Positions 7,893 through 19,141 are shown, counted from the stretch's first letter. The stretch: 64,000 nt of DNA from Photobacterium chitinilyticum (GCF_004104355.1 NZ_RJLM01000012.1:1-64000); one strand, 5' to 3'. Numbers and translations are program-made. Notes: generated from the sequence alone by a model not told the origin.

Positions 7893-10800
7893 ATGAAAAT
7901 TCTAGCGCTACGTGGCGAGAACCTTGCCAGCTTACAACATAAATTTGAGATTGATTTCGCCCATGGTCGATTGGGCGAGGCTGGCCTGTTTGCCATTACC
8001 GGAAAAACCGGAGCCGGCAAATCGACGTTGCTTGATGCTATCTGTCTGGCATTGTTTGACCGCATTCCTCGCTTGCAGTCGAACAAGAAAAATGATGCTG
8101 AGATTGGTCGTGATGATGATACCAGCCGGATCAAAGCCAATGATGTCCGTAGCATTTTGTCTCGGGGCAAGGCCGAGGGCTTTGCTGAAGTCGACTTTGT
8201 AGCGAATGACGGCAGTCACTGGCGGGCTCATTGGCATGTCCGCCGTGCCCGTGGCCGTGCCGAAGGCCGAATTCAGGCTTCGGAGCAATGGCTGGAGAGT
8301 ATTGAAACCGGCCAGCGATTTGCAGGGAAAAAGCAAGAGCTTCAGATAGAAATGGAGCGGTTGATTGGTTTATCGTTTGAACAATTCCGCCGAGCGGTCA
8401 TGCTGCCGCAAGGGGAGTTTGCTGCTTTCCTGAAAGCCGGAGCCGATGAACGAGCAGCGCTGCTTGAGCGTATGACCGGTGGTGAAGTTTATGGTCGACT
8501 CTCTGTTGCTGCCTATGAGCGGGCAAGAGGTGAAAAACTAAAGCTGACTCAACTACAGGAAAAGCTGGGTGAGATCACTGTGCTGTCAGATGACGACAAG
8601 CAACTGCTGATTGAGCAAATCGAGCAACTAAAACAGCAGGTGCAGCAGTTAGAGACACAGCAGAATGAATTCAAGCTGCATCAACAAACGCTTAAAACCG
8701 AAAAAGCGACCGCAGAACGGGTTGCTGAAGCACAGGTGAAATGGTTACAAGCCAAGCAACAAGAAGCCGATGCTCAACCTCGCTACGAACAATTAGCGCT
8801 GATTGAAAAGGTGCAACCGGCACACCGGGATTTTTCGTTGCTACAACAGACAACTGCACAGTTAGCCAAACTGGCACACGCGTTGGCTCAGGCTGAGGCT
8901 GCTTTATTGGCTGAGAAACAACAGTTAGCTAAAGCAGAGTTGCAAGCGACAACGGCTCAAGACAAATTGAATCAAACCCGACAGCAATGGGATCAGGTAG
9001 AGCCCAAATTGAAAGAGGCTGCGAAGTGGGATCAGCAAGCTGACGGTTTGCGCGCGCAGTTAAGTGATCATGAGAAAGAGCTGCAACAACGCAATGAGTC
9101 TGTATCGGCTCAGCAACAGCAATTCCAGCAGGTTCAGCAGCAACAGCTGACGCAACAACAGCGTCAGCAACAGCTATCTATAACCCTTGAGCAAAACCAA
9201 ACATTCAAAGCGGTGGCAGAGCAGTATGCCTCGGTAAGGGATAATCTTGAGCAGTATCTTTCCGCTCACCGCACACGCTCTAAGCTGCACAAAGAAAAAC
9301 AGCAAATAGAGGCTGCCCAGCAAGATCATGGGCGCCAGCAAGCCGATGTCGAAGGGCAATTAAAAGAATTGCTAGCCAGGAAAGCTGATTGTGAGGCGCA
9401 GAGCCAGCAGTTTGACTTGGTTGCGCTTGAGCAATTGCAAACTCAGGGGCGCAGCCAGTATTCGGAAAAGCAGCAGCGAAGGGATGTTCTTCGACAGGCT
9501 ATTTCGGGTGCAAAAGAGTGGACGTTATTGCTACATCAGGCTGATAAAATACGTGTAGAACAGCATGAGTTACAGACGGGTATCAGCCAGGCTGAGCAAC
9601 GACTGGTTGTATTGCTCCCCGAGCTGGATATACAGACGATACAGCATCAAGAAGTTGAACGCATGCTGCAGCAAAGCCGTGCGGTAATGAATCTAGAAGA
9701 TTACCGTAATGAACTGCAGCCGAATGATGCCTGTCCGCTGTGTGGCTCTCATGATCACCCTTATGCCACTGAAAATCCTGTTGCCGATGGATTATTGCAT
9801 ACTCAGCAACAGCGCCTGGATACCTTGACCAAGCAACTTCAGGATGGCCAAGCCGAGCGACGTCATTTGCAGCAAGTTGTCCAGAAAGATCAGCTGCGAG
9901 TCGATGGCCTGAAAAATGATCGACAGCAGCTGGATACTCAAGTTGAACATCTTTACCGTCAATTTGAAACGGTACTGAGTTCACTGAATGTGTCAGATCG
10001 CCTGAGTCTGAATAGTGACGTTCAAACCCTGAATCAGCAGCTAGTGCAATGGCAGCAGGATGTCGAACAGACAATGCTTGAATTAACCGCATTGCAGCAA
10101 AGCGGTGAACAGCGTCAGCAACAGATCCTGCAAGGTCGACAACTAGTGGCACAGTTGCAGCAGATTCAGCAGCAGGAAGCCGAACTGAAAGAGCAGCAAC
10201 ATGCCTTGGCCAAGACTTCGACCCAATGGCTGGAGCGGCTTCAGTCACTGGATGATCAGGGCAGTGTACAGCAAGGTATTCTTACTGCACGAGCGAGTAC
10301 TTTGAGTGAGCAATATGGCTGTGATGTATGGCTAGAGCAGCTGAAGCAACTTGGCTCAGAGCAGTTTTTCCAGCAGCTGGATATTGAGGTTCAGCAGTTT
10401 ACGGAAAATCAGCAGGCGCTGGTGGATACCGAGAAGCTATTAAGCGAGCTGGCACCTCAAATCGCCGAACTGGAAACATCATTGCAAAACGGCCAGAAGC
10501 AATGTTCGGAACTTACTGAGAAAACCGAGCTGCTGAAAAAAGATATTCAGCATGTCTGGCAGCTTCGTGTTGCACTGGTTGGTGAGCAAAACTTGCAACA
10601 ACTAGAGCAACAACAAAAACAGGCTTTAGTTGCCCAGCAAGAGGCACTAGACGCAGTACATGTGATCCAGCGTAAATCAGCAGAGGCTAAGGCTGCGGCA
10701 GAGGCGGCGTTCAATGGTGTGAGGCAGCAGCAGGCCCATGCTGAAGGTGAACAAAAACTATTGGTTCAGCGGTGGTTGGATTGGCAGCAAAAGCTTGGGC

Positions 10801-11678
10801 TGAGTGAGCAGCAACTGACAGATTGCTTGAGTAAAGATGAAGCGTGGCTAACACGTGAGCGTGAAGCGCTAAAAGAGATTGGACAGAGACTAGCATCGGC
10901 GCAAACGGTGCTGGCGGAGCGCGAGCAGGCGGTTGTTGAGCATCAGGAATTGGCTGCACTTTCGCACCAATGGTTCAATGAACTTGGTGTAGAGGAGTAT
11001 GGCTCTGCGGACGGTATGGCTCAGCAAGCGCAGCTGGTCGCTGATTGGAATAATCAAAAAGCGGATCTCGATGAACAGTATTACCAGCAACGTCAGCGTC
11101 TAGATCTCGCGGTTAACGCTGAGCGTCAATCGGGTGAGTTAACCCAGCAGTTGATGGCCCAGCAGGGGCAGACTGAGCTGTGGCTGCAAATGAGTGAGCT
11201 TATAGGTTCGGCTACCGGTAATAAGTTCCGTACGCTGGCACAGGGTCTGACGTTGCAGCAGCTGGTGATTTTGGCCAATGAGCACTTGCAGGATCTCGCC
11301 CCCCGCTATGCGCTTCAGCCTGTACCGGGCAGTCCGTTGGCCCTGCAGGTGATTGACCACGATATGGGCGATGAGGTCCGTAGTGTGGAATCTTTGTCTG
11401 GCGGCGAGAGCTTTCTCGTTTCGCTCGCGCTTGCTCTGGCCTTGGCGTCACTGGCGGCTGATACCCGCCAGTTAGGCTCGCTATTTATCGATGAAGGTTT
11501 CGGTACCCTTGATCCGGATAGTTTGGAAATGGCACTGGCTTGCCTTGATGCCCTGCAGGCGGATGGTCGTCAAATCGGAGTGATCTCCCATGTTGGTACT
11601 ATGGTTGAGCGAATTGGGGTGCAGGTTGCCGTTGAGGCGCAAGGAGGCGGTAGAAGCCAGATCTCTATTAGAGGTTAG
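7893..11678 (+). CDS. sbcC: Exonuclease SbcC, Rad50/SMC-type ATPase subunit
   Basis: ATPase subunit of SbcCD. The N-terminal Walker A GKTGAGKST (about 37-45) and C-terminal signature ESLSGGESFLVSLALAL with Walker B LFIDEGFGTLD are joined by two long coiled-coil arms. The zinc hook CPLC is at residues 614-617, near the middle. At 1261 residues it is longer than E. coli SbcC (1048), through longer coils. Those coils are extremely glutamine-rich, for example residues 405-428. No large insertion or frameshift is seen. Confidence 0.97.
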   Translation: MKILALRGENLASLQHKFEIDFAHGRLGEAGLFAITGKTGAGKSTLLDAICLALFDRIPRLQSNKKNDAEIGRDDDTSRIKANDVRSILSRGKAEGFAEVDFVANDGSHWRAHWHVRRARGRAEGRIQASEQWLESIETGQRFAGKKQELQIEMERLIGLSFEQFRRAVMLPQGEFAAFLKAGADERAALLERMTGGEVYGRLSVAAYERARGEKLKLTQLQEKLGEITVLSDDDKQLLIEQIEQLKQQVQQLETQQNEFKLHQQTLKTEKATAERVAEAQVKWLQAKQQEADAQPRYEQLALIEKVQPAHRDFSLLQQTTAQLAKLAHALAQAEAALLAEKQQLAKAELQATTAQDKLNQTRQQWDQVEPKLKEAAKWDQQADGLRAQLSDHEKELQQRNESVSAQQQQFQQVQQQQLTQQQRQQQLSITLEQNQTFKAVAEQYASVRDNLEQYLSAHRTRSKLHKEKQQIEAAQQDHGRQQADVEGQLKELLARKADCEAQSQQFDLVALEQLQTQGRSQYSEKQQRRDVLRQAISGAKEWTLLLHQADKIRVEQHELQTGISQAEQRLVVLLPELDIQTIQHQEVERMLQQSRAVMNLEDYRNELQPNDACPLCGSHDHPYATENPVADGLLHTQQQRLDTLTKQLQDGQAERRHLQQVVQKDQLRVDGLKNDRQQLDTQVEHLYRQFETVLSSLNVSDRLSLNSDVQTLNQQLVQWQQDVEQTMLELTALQQSGEQRQQQILQGRQLVAQLQQIQQQEAELKEQQHALAKTSTQWLERLQSLDDQGSVQQGILTARASTLSEQYGCDVWLEQLKQLGSEQFFQQLDIEVQQFTENQQALVDTEKLLSELAPQIAELETSLQNGQKQCSELTEKTELLKKDIQHVWQLRVALVGEQNLQQLEQQQKQALVAQQEALDAVHVIQRKSAEAKAAAEAAFNGVRQQQAHAEGEQKLLVQRWLDWQQKLGLSEQQLTDCLSKDEAWLTREREALKEIGQRLASAQTVLAEREQAVVEHQELAALSHQWFNELGVEEYGSADGMAQQAQLVADWNNQKADLDEQYYQQRQRLDLAVNAERQSGELTQQLMAQQGQTELWLQMSELIGSATGNKFRTLAQGLTLQQLVILANEHLQDLAPRYALQPVPGSPLALQVIDHDMGDEVRSVESLSGGESFLVSLALALALASLAADTRQLGSLFIDEGFGTLDPDSLEMALACLDALQADGRQIGVISHVGTMVERIGVQVAVEAQGGGRSQISIRG

Positions 11679-11718
11679 GCTCTACCTCAGTAACTTCTTG
11701 AAATGGATAAAGTCGCCA

Positions 11719-11783
11719 CAACACGATAAGAGAGCAGTTGCATTAATAAATGATAAACATATGGTTACGCTTTTATCGTGTTG
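11719..11783. repeat. Perfect 11-bp inverted repeat upstream of phoB
   Basis: CAACACGATAA (11719-11729) and TTATCGTGTTG (11773-11783) are exact inverted copies 43 bases apart. The right arm touches the first base of the Pho box. No T-run follows, so it is not a standard terminator for sbcC. It may be an operator for a second regulator, or a transcript-level hairpin. Confidence 0.45.
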
Positions 11784-11816
11784 GGTCACAAAAGTGTCAT
11801 AATAAAAACACATAAT
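11783..11816 (+). promoter_or_regulatory. Pho box and -10 element of phoB
   Basis: GGGTCAC-AAAA-GTGTCAT (11783-11800) fits the 7-4-7 direct repeat bound by PhoB (consensus CTGTCAT with an A/T spacer). A -10 candidate CATAAT (11811-11816) follows after 10 bases, the spacing expected when PhoB takes the place of a -35 element. The phoB start codon is 38 bases further on. This indicates positive autoregulation in low phosphate. Confidence 0.8.
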
Positions 11817-11854
11817 GACGCTCGACAGACAACAACTACTAGGTATAGACCACT

Positions 11855-12544
11855 ATGGTAAGACGGATTCTTGTAGTAGAAGACGAAGCACCAATCCGCG
11901 AGATGTTGTGCTTTGTTCTCGAACAAAAGGGATATGAGGCGATTGAGGCCGAGGATTACGATACGGCGCTGGAGAAAATCTGCGAACCATATCCGGAGCT
12001 AGTGCTTCTGGACTGGATGTTGCCGGGCGGCTCTGGGATTAACCTGATCAAACACCTCAAGCGTGATGAAATGACACGCCAGATCCCGGTAGTAATGTTA
12101 ACTGCTCGTGGTGAGGAAGAAGACAAGGTTCGTGGCCTCGAAGTGGGTGCGGATGACTACATCACTAAACCTTTTTCACCCAAAGAACTGATGGCTCGTC
12201 TGAAGGCAGTTATGCGCCGTGTATCACCAACCTCGTTGGATGATGTGATCGATGTACATGGCCTAAAGTTGGATCCGGTTTCTCACCGTGTGACGTCCAA
12301 CGAAGAGCCTCTGGACATGGGGCCGACCGAGTTCAAGATGCTGCACTTCTTTATGACTCACCAAGAGCGTGTCTATAGCCGCGAACAGCTGCTGAACAAT
12401 GTTTGGGGTACCAATGTGTATGTTGAAGACCGTACCGTCGACGTTCATATCCGTCGTCTGCGAAAAGCATTGGAAACCGGTGGACACGATAAAATGGTAC
12501 AAACGGTACGTGGTGCGGGTTACCGTTTCTCAACCCGTATGTAA
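11855..12544 (+). CDS. phoB: Phosphate regulon response regulator PhoB
   Basis: A transcription factor of 229 residues, the same length as E. coli PhoB. The receiver domain (1-120) has the acidic pair E9/D10, the phosphorylated D53 in [11 protein letters not shown]83 in MLTARG and K105 in [10 protein letters not shown]. The C-terminal winged helix (about 130-229) ends [12 protein letters not shown]. It is phosphorylated by PhoR, encoded next, and binds Pho boxes such as those here at 11783 and 19259. Confidence 0.98.
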   Translation: MVRRILVVEDEAPIREMLCFVLEQKGYEAIEAEDYDTALEKICEPYPELVLLDWMLPGGSGINLIKHLKRDEMTRQIPVVMLTARGEEEDKVRGLEVGADDYITKPFSPKELMARLKAVMRRVSPTSLDDVIDVHGLKLDPVSHRVTSNEEPLDMGPTEFKMLHFFMTHQERVYSREQLLNNVWGTNVYVEDRTVDVHIRRLRKALETGGHDKMVQTVRGAGYRFSTRM

Positions 12545-12646
12545 GCTATTGTTCAATACATAGCGCAATACACTGCTTAATAGATAGCACTGAGTTTGAA
12601 ATAGATACGGAAGTGAGCGAAGGCTTTCGTTGAGATGGAGTGGTCG

Positions 12647-13951
12647 ATGGTAGAACGGCTGTCGTGGAAAAAGCTGGTCTGGGAACTGGCCTTTTTCTAT
12701 TTGCCCTGGATAGGTTTGGGTCTGGTTTTTGGATACATGCCCTGGTTTTTGCTGGTGGCGACCTGGATCCAGTTGATCTGGCATTTTCACAATCAGCTGA
12801 AGATGTCCGACTGGCTGTGGAAAGAGCGTAGCATGACCCCTCCATCAGGTTCTGGCAGTTGGGAACCGCTGTTTAACGGGATTTACCGCTTGCAGCAGCG
12901 TAATCGCCGTCGTCGCAAAGAGCTGGCGACACTGATCCGCCGTTTCCGCAACGGAGCGGAATCCCTTCCTGATGCGGTTGTTGTCTTTCGCAGCGAAGGG
13001 AATATTGTCTGGTGCAACAAACTGGCCCAGCACCTGTTGGGTTTTCGCTGGCCGGATGATGCCGGGCAGCCTATCAGTAACCTTCTGCGTAGCCCCGATT
13101 TTGTCCGCTATCTGGCCAAGCAGTCGTTTGATTCGCCGCTGGAAATTACCTCTCCGCTCAATTATGACCGAACGCTGGAACTGAGGATCATGCATTACAC
13201 CGAGGGGGAGTACCTGATGGTGGTGCGGGATGTTTCGCAGGTTAAACAGCTAGAAGGTATGCGCCGTAATTTCTTTGCTAATGTCTCCCACGAACTGCGG
13301 ACCCCGATGACGGTGTTGCAGGGCTATTTGGAAATGTCGAAAGACCCGGAAATGCTGGTTGGCCCGATGTGGGATAAGGCACACGGGGTGATGACAGAGC
13401 AGCTGCTGCGTATGAATTCGCTGGTTGAACAGCTGCTTACCTTGTCCAAGATCGAGGCCGCTCCGAATATTGAGCTGGAAGAGACGATCGACGTGCCGTC
13501 CATGTTAGATATTCTTGAAAAAGAAGCGGTCTCTCTCAGTGGGGGCAATGAACAGCTATTTAGCTTCAGCGTTGATAAGTCGTTAAAGGTCTTGGGGGAT
13601 GAAGATCAGCTGCGCAGTGCGATTTCCAACTTGGTTTACAATGCGGTGAAACATACCCCGAAAAATGCCGAAGTGTCGGTACGGTGGTACCTGTCGGCAG
13701 CCGGCCCGCGGCTGGAAGTGACCGATAGCGGCGAAGGAATTGAACCACAGCATATTCATCGTCTGACGGAGCGTTTCTATCGAGTCGACAAAGCCCGTTC
13801 ACGGGAGACGGGGGGCAGCGGCCTGGGACTGGCGATAGTGAAGCATGCTTTGAGCCACCATGATTCCCAGCTTGAAATAGAAAGTGTGGTTGGTGAAGGC
13901 TGCACGTTTTCCTTTACCTTGCCACAAAGGCTGGTGGCTGAAGCCGCCTAA
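12647..13951 (+). CDS. phoR: Phosphate regulon sensor histidine kinase PhoR
   Basis: Membrane histidine kinase partner of PhoB. Two short hydrophobic segments (about 10-55) anchor it. A linker and PAS domain (about 90-190) contain [12 protein letters not shown]. The phosphorylated histidine is in [12 protein letters not shown], and N, G1 and G2 ATP-binding boxes follow ([31 protein letters not shown]). I chose ATG 12647 ([10 protein letters not shown]) because GGAG lies six bases before it and E. coli PhoR starts the same way; ATG 12635 would add four residues. PhoU and PstB, encoded downstream, usually keep PhoR inhibited when phosphate is plentiful. Confidence 0.96.
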   Translation: MVERLSWKKLVWELAFFYLPWIGLGLVFGYMPWFLLVATWIQLIWHFHNQLKMSDWLWKERSMTPPSGSGSWEPLFNGIYRLQQRNRRRRKELATLIRRFRNGAESLPDAVVVFRSEGNIVWCNKLAQHLLGFRWPDDAGQPISNLLRSPDFVRYLAKQSFDSPLEITSPLNYDRTLELRIMHYTEGEYLMVVRDVSQVKQLEGMRRNFFANVSHELRTPMTVLQGYLEMSKDPEMLVGPMWDKAHGVMTEQLLRMNSLVEQLLTLSKIEAAPNIELEETIDVPSMLDILEKEAVSLSGGNEQLFSFSVDKSLKVLGDEDQLRSAISNLVYNAVKHTPKNAEVSVRWYLSAAGPRLEVTDSGEGIEPQHIHRLTERFYRVDKARSRETGGSGLGLAIVKHALSHHDSQLEIESVVGEGCTFSFTLPQRLVAEAA

Positions 13952-13973
13952 GCCTGCGAAAAAGAGATTGAAG

Positions 13974-14002
13974 ATAGCGGCCCTCGGGCCGCTATTGTCG
14001 TT
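13974..14002 (+). terminator. Hairpin between phoR and pstS, possible partial terminator
   Basis: ATAGCGGCCC / GGGCCGCTAT is a perfect 10-bp GC-rich stem with a very tight loop, followed by TGTCGTTT. The weak T-run suggests partial termination or transcript stabilisation rather than a full stop. pstS begins 30 bases later and has no Pho box of its own, so it probably depends on read-through from phoBR. Confidence 0.55.
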
Positions 14003-14031
14003 TACTACCTTTAGAGGGATCACCGGAACTT

Positions 14032-15006
14032 ATGACAAGCCTGTACCGTAAACTGGGATATTTACTGGCACTAATCGGTAGTTTGGGGGTAGCTGCTGCC
14101 GATGACGAACTTGCGGAATACCATAAGATCAGTGGTATTTCCGGTAATCTGTCGTCGGTTGGCTCGGACACGTTTGCTAATTTGATGACCTATTGGTCTG
14201 AAGAGTTCAAACGCCTCTATCCTAATGTGAATGTGCAGGTACAGGCTGCAGGCTCGTCGACAGCTCCGACGGCATTAACCGAGGCCACGGCTCAGCTGGG
14301 GCCGATGAGCCGAATGATGAAAGCCAAGGAAGTTGAGGCTTTTGAGCATGAATATGGTTACAAGCCGACAGCTATCAGGGTCGCGATTGATGCTTTGGCT
14401 GTTTTTGTTCATGAGGATAACCCGCTACAGGGGATCAGTTTTACCCAGATCGATGCGATTTATTCACGGACAATGCGTTGTGGTGGTGCCGGACCAATTA
14501 CCCGCTGGGGGCAGCTTGGTTTGACAGGGAGCTGGGCACACCGTGATATTCAGTTGTTTGGTCGAAATTCTGTATCAGGAACCTATGGGTATTTCAAGCA
14601 GCGTGCTCTTTGTCAGGGGGATTTCAGGAATAATGTCAACGAGCAGCCGGGCTCGGCTTCTGTTGTGCAATCGGTATCGAGTTCGCTGAACTCGATTGGC
14701 TACTCTGGAATTGGCTATAAAACGACGGGGATCCGGGCCATCCCCGTCGCCCGGGAAGACGGTGGTGAGTATGTCGAGGCATCAATTGAAAACTCACTCA
14801 ATGGCAGCTATCCACTGGCACGCTACCTGTATATTTATGTCAATAAGCATCCAAACAAGCCCATGGCTCCGTTAGAGGCTGAATTTATCAAGTTTATTCT
14901 TTCTCGTTTTGGCCAGAATATGGTTGAAAAAGACGGTTATGTTCCGCTTTCTTCGTCGATTGTGACGGCTGATTTGGTGTTGCTTGGACTGATGGCCGAA
15001 TACTAG
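14032..15006 (+). CDS. PstS-family phosphate-binding protein
   Basis: A periplasmic solute-binding protein of 324 residues. The signal peptide is about 1-23 ([12 protein letters not shown]). Phosphate-pocket segments of the PstS family are visible: [28 protein letters not shown] and [14 protein letters not shown]. It belongs to the shorter PstS-like branch found after phoBR in vibrios rather than the E. coli PstS type. It should feed phosphate to the Pst permease, although pstCAB is 4 kb away. Its last four bases overlap the convergent ppx gene. Confidence 0.9.
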   Translation: MTSLYRKLGYLLALIGSLGVAAADDELAEYHKISGISGNLSSVGSDTFANLMTYWSEEFKRLYPNVNVQVQAAGSSTAPTALTEATAQLGPMSRMMKAKEVEAFEHEYGYKPTAIRVAIDALAVFVHEDNPLQGISFTQIDAIYSRTMRCGGAGPITRWGQLGLTGSWAHRDIQLFGRNSVSGTYGYFKQRALCQGDFRNNVNEQPGSASVVQSVSSSLNSIGYSGIGYKTTGIRAIPVAREDGGEYVEASIENSLNGSYPLARYLYIYVNKHPNKPMAPLEAEFIKFILSRFGQNMVEKDGYVPLSSSIVTADLVLLGLMAEY

Positions 15007-16502
15007 GTATCGATAGTTAGCTGCCAGCCGGCTTTGGCCCAGTATTCTTGCTCTTGCCGTAAATCGGCCGCGAGTAGCTTATTGCTCTCTTCCCAGCCTT
15101 CGGGCAAGGCAAGACGCCAGTTTTCTTTATTGGCTTCAACCGCAATAGCCGGCAGGGATTCCTCACTACGTTGACCGTTAAGGGCAACGGCAAGGCGTAG
15201 TGTGCGGATTAACGGGTATAAGTGTTTGCGCTTGTAGATGCTGAGCTCCGGCATCTCATCGAGCTTCAATGCCTTACGCTGAAAGCGGACCAAAGTGGCG
15301 AGTACAGTTTGTTGTTCAAGGTTAAATCCAGGCATCGTACTAAAACGCAACAGGTAGGCAGAGTGGCGATGAAACCCCGGATAACTGATACTTAGCCCGG
15401 CTTCATGGAGCAATGCTCCCCAGCCTAATAGTGTCGACAGCTCTGATTTTGTCAGCCCCGGTTGTGGCTCGATTTGACTATAGAGGTATTCCGCGGTGTC
15501 TTTGACTCGTTCGGCCTGAGCCATATCAACGTTATATTGTGTTGCCATCGCACTGGCGGTTCGGGTACGGATATCGCTGTGACGAAATCGGTCTTCCATT
15601 TCGTACAACAGTCCTTCGCGCAGCGCCCCGTCTGAAAACGTCATCTCTTCAATCTTCAACGAACAGAAGACAGCATTGAGTATTGCCACACCCGCGGCAA
15701 AGACTGGCTTGCGATCTTCGCTCAAGCCGGTCAAATCCATTTCATCGGCGTTTTTGTAGCTGAGTATTTTGTCTGTTAGTTGGTTAAGGCGTTTGGCTGT
15801 AATGATGCCATCGCTGAACCCCATCCCAATCAACACCTCCCGGATGGCTTTGATGGTTCCGGATGAACCAACGGCATATTGCCAGCTTTTCTTTCGATAT
15901 TGATTGGCAATGCTTTCCATCTTTTGCTGGGCAGCCAGTGTTGCTGCCGCCATATTCTTGGCATTGATTTTTCCTTTGGCAAAAAAGTGCTGGTTGTAGC
16001 TAACGCACCCCATATGCTTGCTATAGAGCAAGTGGGTATCAAAGTTTTCGCCGATAACCAGTTCGGTACTTCCTCCGCCGATGTCTATAACCAGTTTACG
16101 GCCATTTTCCGGTTGGGTATGGGCGACGCCGAGATAGATCAAGCGGGCTTCCTCGGTGCCTGGAATGATTTCAATCGGATAGGGGATGATGCCCTCGGCA
16201 CGTTTGAGAAAAACATGGGCGTTTTGGGCTTGGCGCAGGGTGTAGGTTGCAGCAATACGAACATTCTCTGGCTCAAAGCCTTGCAGGCGCTCAGCAAACA
16301 TGGCCAGGCAGTTTAGGCCGCGTTGGATAGCGGACTGATCTAGGTTGTGCTGTTCATCGAGTCCGGAAGCCAGCTGAACGCGCTGCTTATGGCGGCTGAT
16401 AATTTGCAGGCTTTGCCCGATGACGCGAGCAACAACCATATGGAAGCTGTTCGAGCCAATATCGATTGCGGCGATCTCTCGTGGACGTGGGTTCTCAATC
16501 AT
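15003..16502 (-). CDS. ppx: Exopolyphosphatase Ppx
   Basis: Removes terminal phosphates from polyphosphate, in the cytoplasm. The 499-residue protein has the ASKHA-type phosphate loops [16 protein letters not shown] (near 13-28) and [14 protein letters not shown], with the C-terminal HD-like helical region of long Ppx/GppA proteins. The related pppGpp hydrolase GppA is similar, but the overlap with ppk favours Ppx. It overlaps the ppk stop by 8 bases, indicating translational coupling, and converges with pstS by a 4-base overlap. Confidence 0.93.
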   Translation of the reverse strand: MIENPRPREIAAIDIGSNSFHMVVARVIGQSLQIISRHKQRVQLASGLDEQHNLDQSAIQRGLNCLAMFAERLQGFEPENVRIAATYTLRQAQNAHVFLKRAEGIIPYPIEIIPGTEEARLIYLGVAHTQPENGRKLVIDIGGGSTELVIGENFDTHLLYSKHMGCVSYNQHFFAKGKINAKNMAAATLAAQQKMESIANQYRKKSWQYAVGSSGTIKAIREVLIGMGFSDGIITAKRLNQLTDKILSYKNADEMDLTGLSEDRKPVFAAGVAILNAVFCSLKIEEMTFSDGALREGLLYEMEDRFRHSDIRTRTASAMATQYNVDMAQAERVKDTAEYLYSQIEPQPGLTKSELSTLLGWGALLHEAGLSISYPGFHRHSAYLLRFSTMPGFNLEQQTVLATLVRFQRKALKLDEMPELSIYKRKHLYPLIRTLRLAVALNGQRSEESLPAIAVEANKENWRLALPEGWEESNKLLAADLRQEQEYWAKAGWQLTIDT

Positions 16503-18591
16503 TGTTAACCATCGCTTTCTCGGCTTTTTTTCTGAGCTGTTTTTCAGAGTGCTTCAGGTAATCATAGATCGCAATTTGGGAACGGATCTTACGGCGGTTT
16601 CCCCGAGGAACATATTGATTGCTCATTTCCTTATCGATAACCCGTGCTTTGACTGTATCGGTGAGCTGAATATTCAGAATATCGATAATTTTCTTTTTCA
16701 GCGCCGGATCCCTGATCGGGCAGCCAACTTCTATTCGGTTGTCGATATTGCGGGTCATCCAGTCGGCAGACGAGATCATCACCTCGGGATCGCCGTTGTT
16801 CTCGAATACCACCACACGCGGGTGCTCGAGGAAACGGTCGACAATACTGATTGCCGTAATATTTTCGCTGATCCCCTTGATTCCCGGGATCAGCGAACAC
16901 ATTCCTCGCACAATCAGCTTGATGGCGACTCCGGAACTGCTTGCCTGATAAAGCATGTTAATCAATCCCTTATCAACCAAGTTATTCACCTTAAGTGTAA
17001 TACCCGATGGCAGGTTTTGCTTGGCATGGGCAATTTCCCTGTCTATCAGATCATACAGGCGCGAGCGGGAATTGCGCGGAGATACGATTAAGTGGTTGAA
17101 TTTTACTGGCCGGTAAGGGTTTTCGATATATTCGAAGACCTGCCGGACTTCATTGGTGATTTCATCGTCACAGGTCATTAGCGAGAAGTCGGTATAGAGG
17201 CGCGCCGTGTTCTCGTGAAAATTTCCCGTGCCTAGGTGGGCGTAACGTACCAACTTTTCGCCTTCCCTACGGGTGATGAGGCATAGTTTGGAATGAATTT
17301 TTAAACCCGGTACACCAAATACCACGTGTACCCCCGCCTCGGTCAGACGACGTGCCCAGATAATATTCGCTTCCTCGTCAAATCGAGCCTGCAGTTCCAC
17401 AACGACGGTTACCCGCTTGCCGTTGTTGGCTGCATCTATCATTGACTCGATGATTCGGGAATTTTTCGCAACTCGGTAGATATTAATCTTGATGCCGAGG
17501 ACTTTGGGATCATAGGCCGCCTGGCGAACCAGTTCGGTCATATGGTTGAAGGTATGGTACGGGTAGTGCAGCAGTATGTCCTGCGCCTGAATCGCGTCAA
17601 AGGCATTGCGGGCAGAGGTGAAATGATAACTTTGTATCGGCTGCAGAGGTTTGTTTTCCAGATAGTAACGGCCAACATTCGGAAAGCCGATGAAATCTTT
17701 GAAATTATGATAACGGCCTCCGGGAATAATGCTGTCATAACTTGACACTTTCAGCAGCCCGCAGAGTACGTCGATCATCTCGCTCGGCATATCGCGCTGA
17801 TAGACAAAGCGAACCGGCATTGCCGTAAGGCGCTGGTTCAGCCCTTCTGACATTTGTTCCAGCAGGCTATGCTCGACCTCTAGGCTTAGATCGTATTCGG
17901 CATCCCGGGTCATCTTCATTGAATAGGCACTAAGGCTGTCGTATTCGAAAAAGCCACTGAAAATATCATCAAGGCAAAAGCGAATAATGTTATCCAGTAA
18001 TATAAGAGTCTTGCGCCTTTTTCCCTTTGCTTCAGGTAGCTCGATAAAGCGTGGTAGCTGATCGGTCGGAATTTCGATCAGGGCATGGCCTTTCTTTTCT
18101 CCCTGTTGCATCTCAACCGTCAGGTAGGAATACTCATCTTTTAGAAATTCGAGCAGGTTAATATCTTCAGTGAGTAGAATTGGAATGATATGGGGAAGAA
18201 TTGCATTGCGGAAGTATTTGCGTAGCCAGGCTTTCTGATGGTTATCCAGCTGTAGTTCATTGACCAGAAAAATATGCCGGCGGGCCATTTCCAGCAGTAT
18301 TTCGTTATAGAGGCTATCGAAGTCCTGGTTAAGTTTTAGGACTCGGCTCTGGATTTTACTGAGCAGCTGCTTAGCACTGTCGTTGCTGCCTTGTTCTTGG
18401 CTGATCAGTATCTGGCGTTTTACATCGGCAAAGCGAACTTGGTAAAATTCATCTGTATTGCTGGAAAAAATACCAAGAAAGCGGACGCGCTCAATTAGCG
18501 GCACTGATCTGTCTGCCGCCTCTTGGAGAACGCGTTCATTAAATGATAGCCAGCTTAATTCTTTTTCAATATAGAGAGATTCCGTACTCAT
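16495..18591 (-). CDS. ppk1: Polyphosphate kinase 1
   Basis: Makes long-chain polyphosphate from ATP at the inner membrane face. At 698 residues it is full length. The N-terminal [15 protein letters not shown], the autophosphorylated histidine region [19 protein letters not shown], and the PLD-like HSKLCLI motif are all present. It is the middle gene of a likely gcvR-like/ppk/ppx operon: 46 bases after the first, overlapping the last. Making and degrading enzymes are thus translated from one message. Confidence 0.97.
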   Translation of the reverse strand: MSTESLYIEKELSWLSFNERVLQEAADRSVPLIERVRFLGIFSSNTDEFYQVRFADVKRQILISQEQGSNDSAKQLLSKIQSRVLKLNQDFDSLYNEILLEMARRHIFLVNELQLDNHQKAWLRKYFRNAILPHIIPILLTEDINLLEFLKDEYSYLTVEMQQGEKKGHALIEIPTDQLPRFIELPEAKGKRRKTLILLDNIIRFCLDDIFSGFFEYDSLSAYSMKMTRDAEYDLSLEVEHSLLEQMSEGLNQRLTAMPVRFVYQRDMPSEMIDVLCGLLKVSSYDSIIPGGRYHNFKDFIGFPNVGRYYLENKPLQPIQSYHFTSARNAFDAIQAQDILLHYPYHTFNHMTELVRQAAYDPKVLGIKINIYRVAKNSRIIESMIDAANNGKRVTVVVELQARFDEEANIIWARRLTEAGVHVVFGVPGLKIHSKLCLITRREGEKLVRYAHLGTGNFHENTARLYTDFSLMTCDDEITNEVRQVFEYIENPYRPVKFNHLIVSPRNSRSRLYDLIDREIAHAKQNLPSGITLKVNNLVDKGLINMLYQASSSGVAIKLIVRGMCSLIPGIKGISENITAISIVDRFLEHPRVVVFENNGDPEVMISSADWMTRNIDNRIEVGCPIRDPALKKKIIDILNIQLTDTVKARVIDKEMSNQYVPRGNRRKIRSQIAIYDYLKHSEKQLRKKAEKAMVNND

Positions 18592-18637
18592 TGTTTTCCT
18601 GCTAAATAAGCTATGGGCTAAAGCTGTGCCTCTTTAG

Positions 18638-19141
18638 TTAGTTTTCATCGATGTCGATGTTTAGATCGTCAGCCAGCTTTTCCAGTTCCTCCTGGACCAC
18701 TTCGAGCTCAAGCTCTGAAGGTAATTCAAGTTGAAAGTTTGCCGTGAAAAGGGGGTAGCCCCAGTTAGGTGCGCTTTGGGTATTTGTTTTGAGTTTGTCT
18801 ATATTGATCCCGAGCTGGTTGAGCTTGGCGGTGACCTCTTTGACAATCCCGAGTCGGTCATTGCCGGTAACAGTGAGGCTGTGCAGTGTGGTGACTGGAA
18901 CTGCTTTGCTGTCATCTTCGACAATATGGATCTGCAATTCATCGATCTTTGATAGGGTTTGACTTAATACAGGAAGATATTGCTCTGCGACTTCGATCTG
19001 CAGTATACCGGCAAATTGCCCGGCAAGTTTACTGAGGCTGCTGGCCAGCCAGTTACCATGATTTTGGTAAATTGTATCGGAGAGCGTTTCGACTAAACCA
19101 GGACGGTCTTTACCAATAACAGTAATAACGAGATGCTTCAT
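18638..19141 (-). CDS. GcvR-like protein with two ACT domains
   Basis: A small protein of 167 residues with two ACT domains: the first starts MKHLVITVIGKDRPGLVETL, the second near residue 85 with SLTVTGNDRLGIVKEVT. E. coli GcvR, with this architecture, restrains GcvA in control of glycine cleavage. I chose ATG 19141 because AAGGAAG lies five bases upstream; a further ATG at 19174 would add 11 residues without a good site. It leads the ppk-ppx operon, unlike in E. coli, so a link to polyphosphate or nutrient control is possible but not shown. Confidence 0.8.
   Translation of the reverse strand: MKHLVITVIGKDRPGLVETLSDTIYQNHGNWLASSLSKLAGQFAGILQIEVAEQYLPVLSQTLSKIDELQIHIVEDDSKAVPVTTLHSLTVTGNDRLGIVKEVTAKLNQLGINIDKLKTNTQSAPNWGYPLFTANFQLELPSELELEVVQEELEKLADDLNIDIDEN

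Noticed and set aside
9583-10248. Antisense open frame of 221 codons inside sbcC
   Set aside because: Shadow of the glutamine-rich sbcC coding sequence; composition is a mirror of the CAG/CAA codons.
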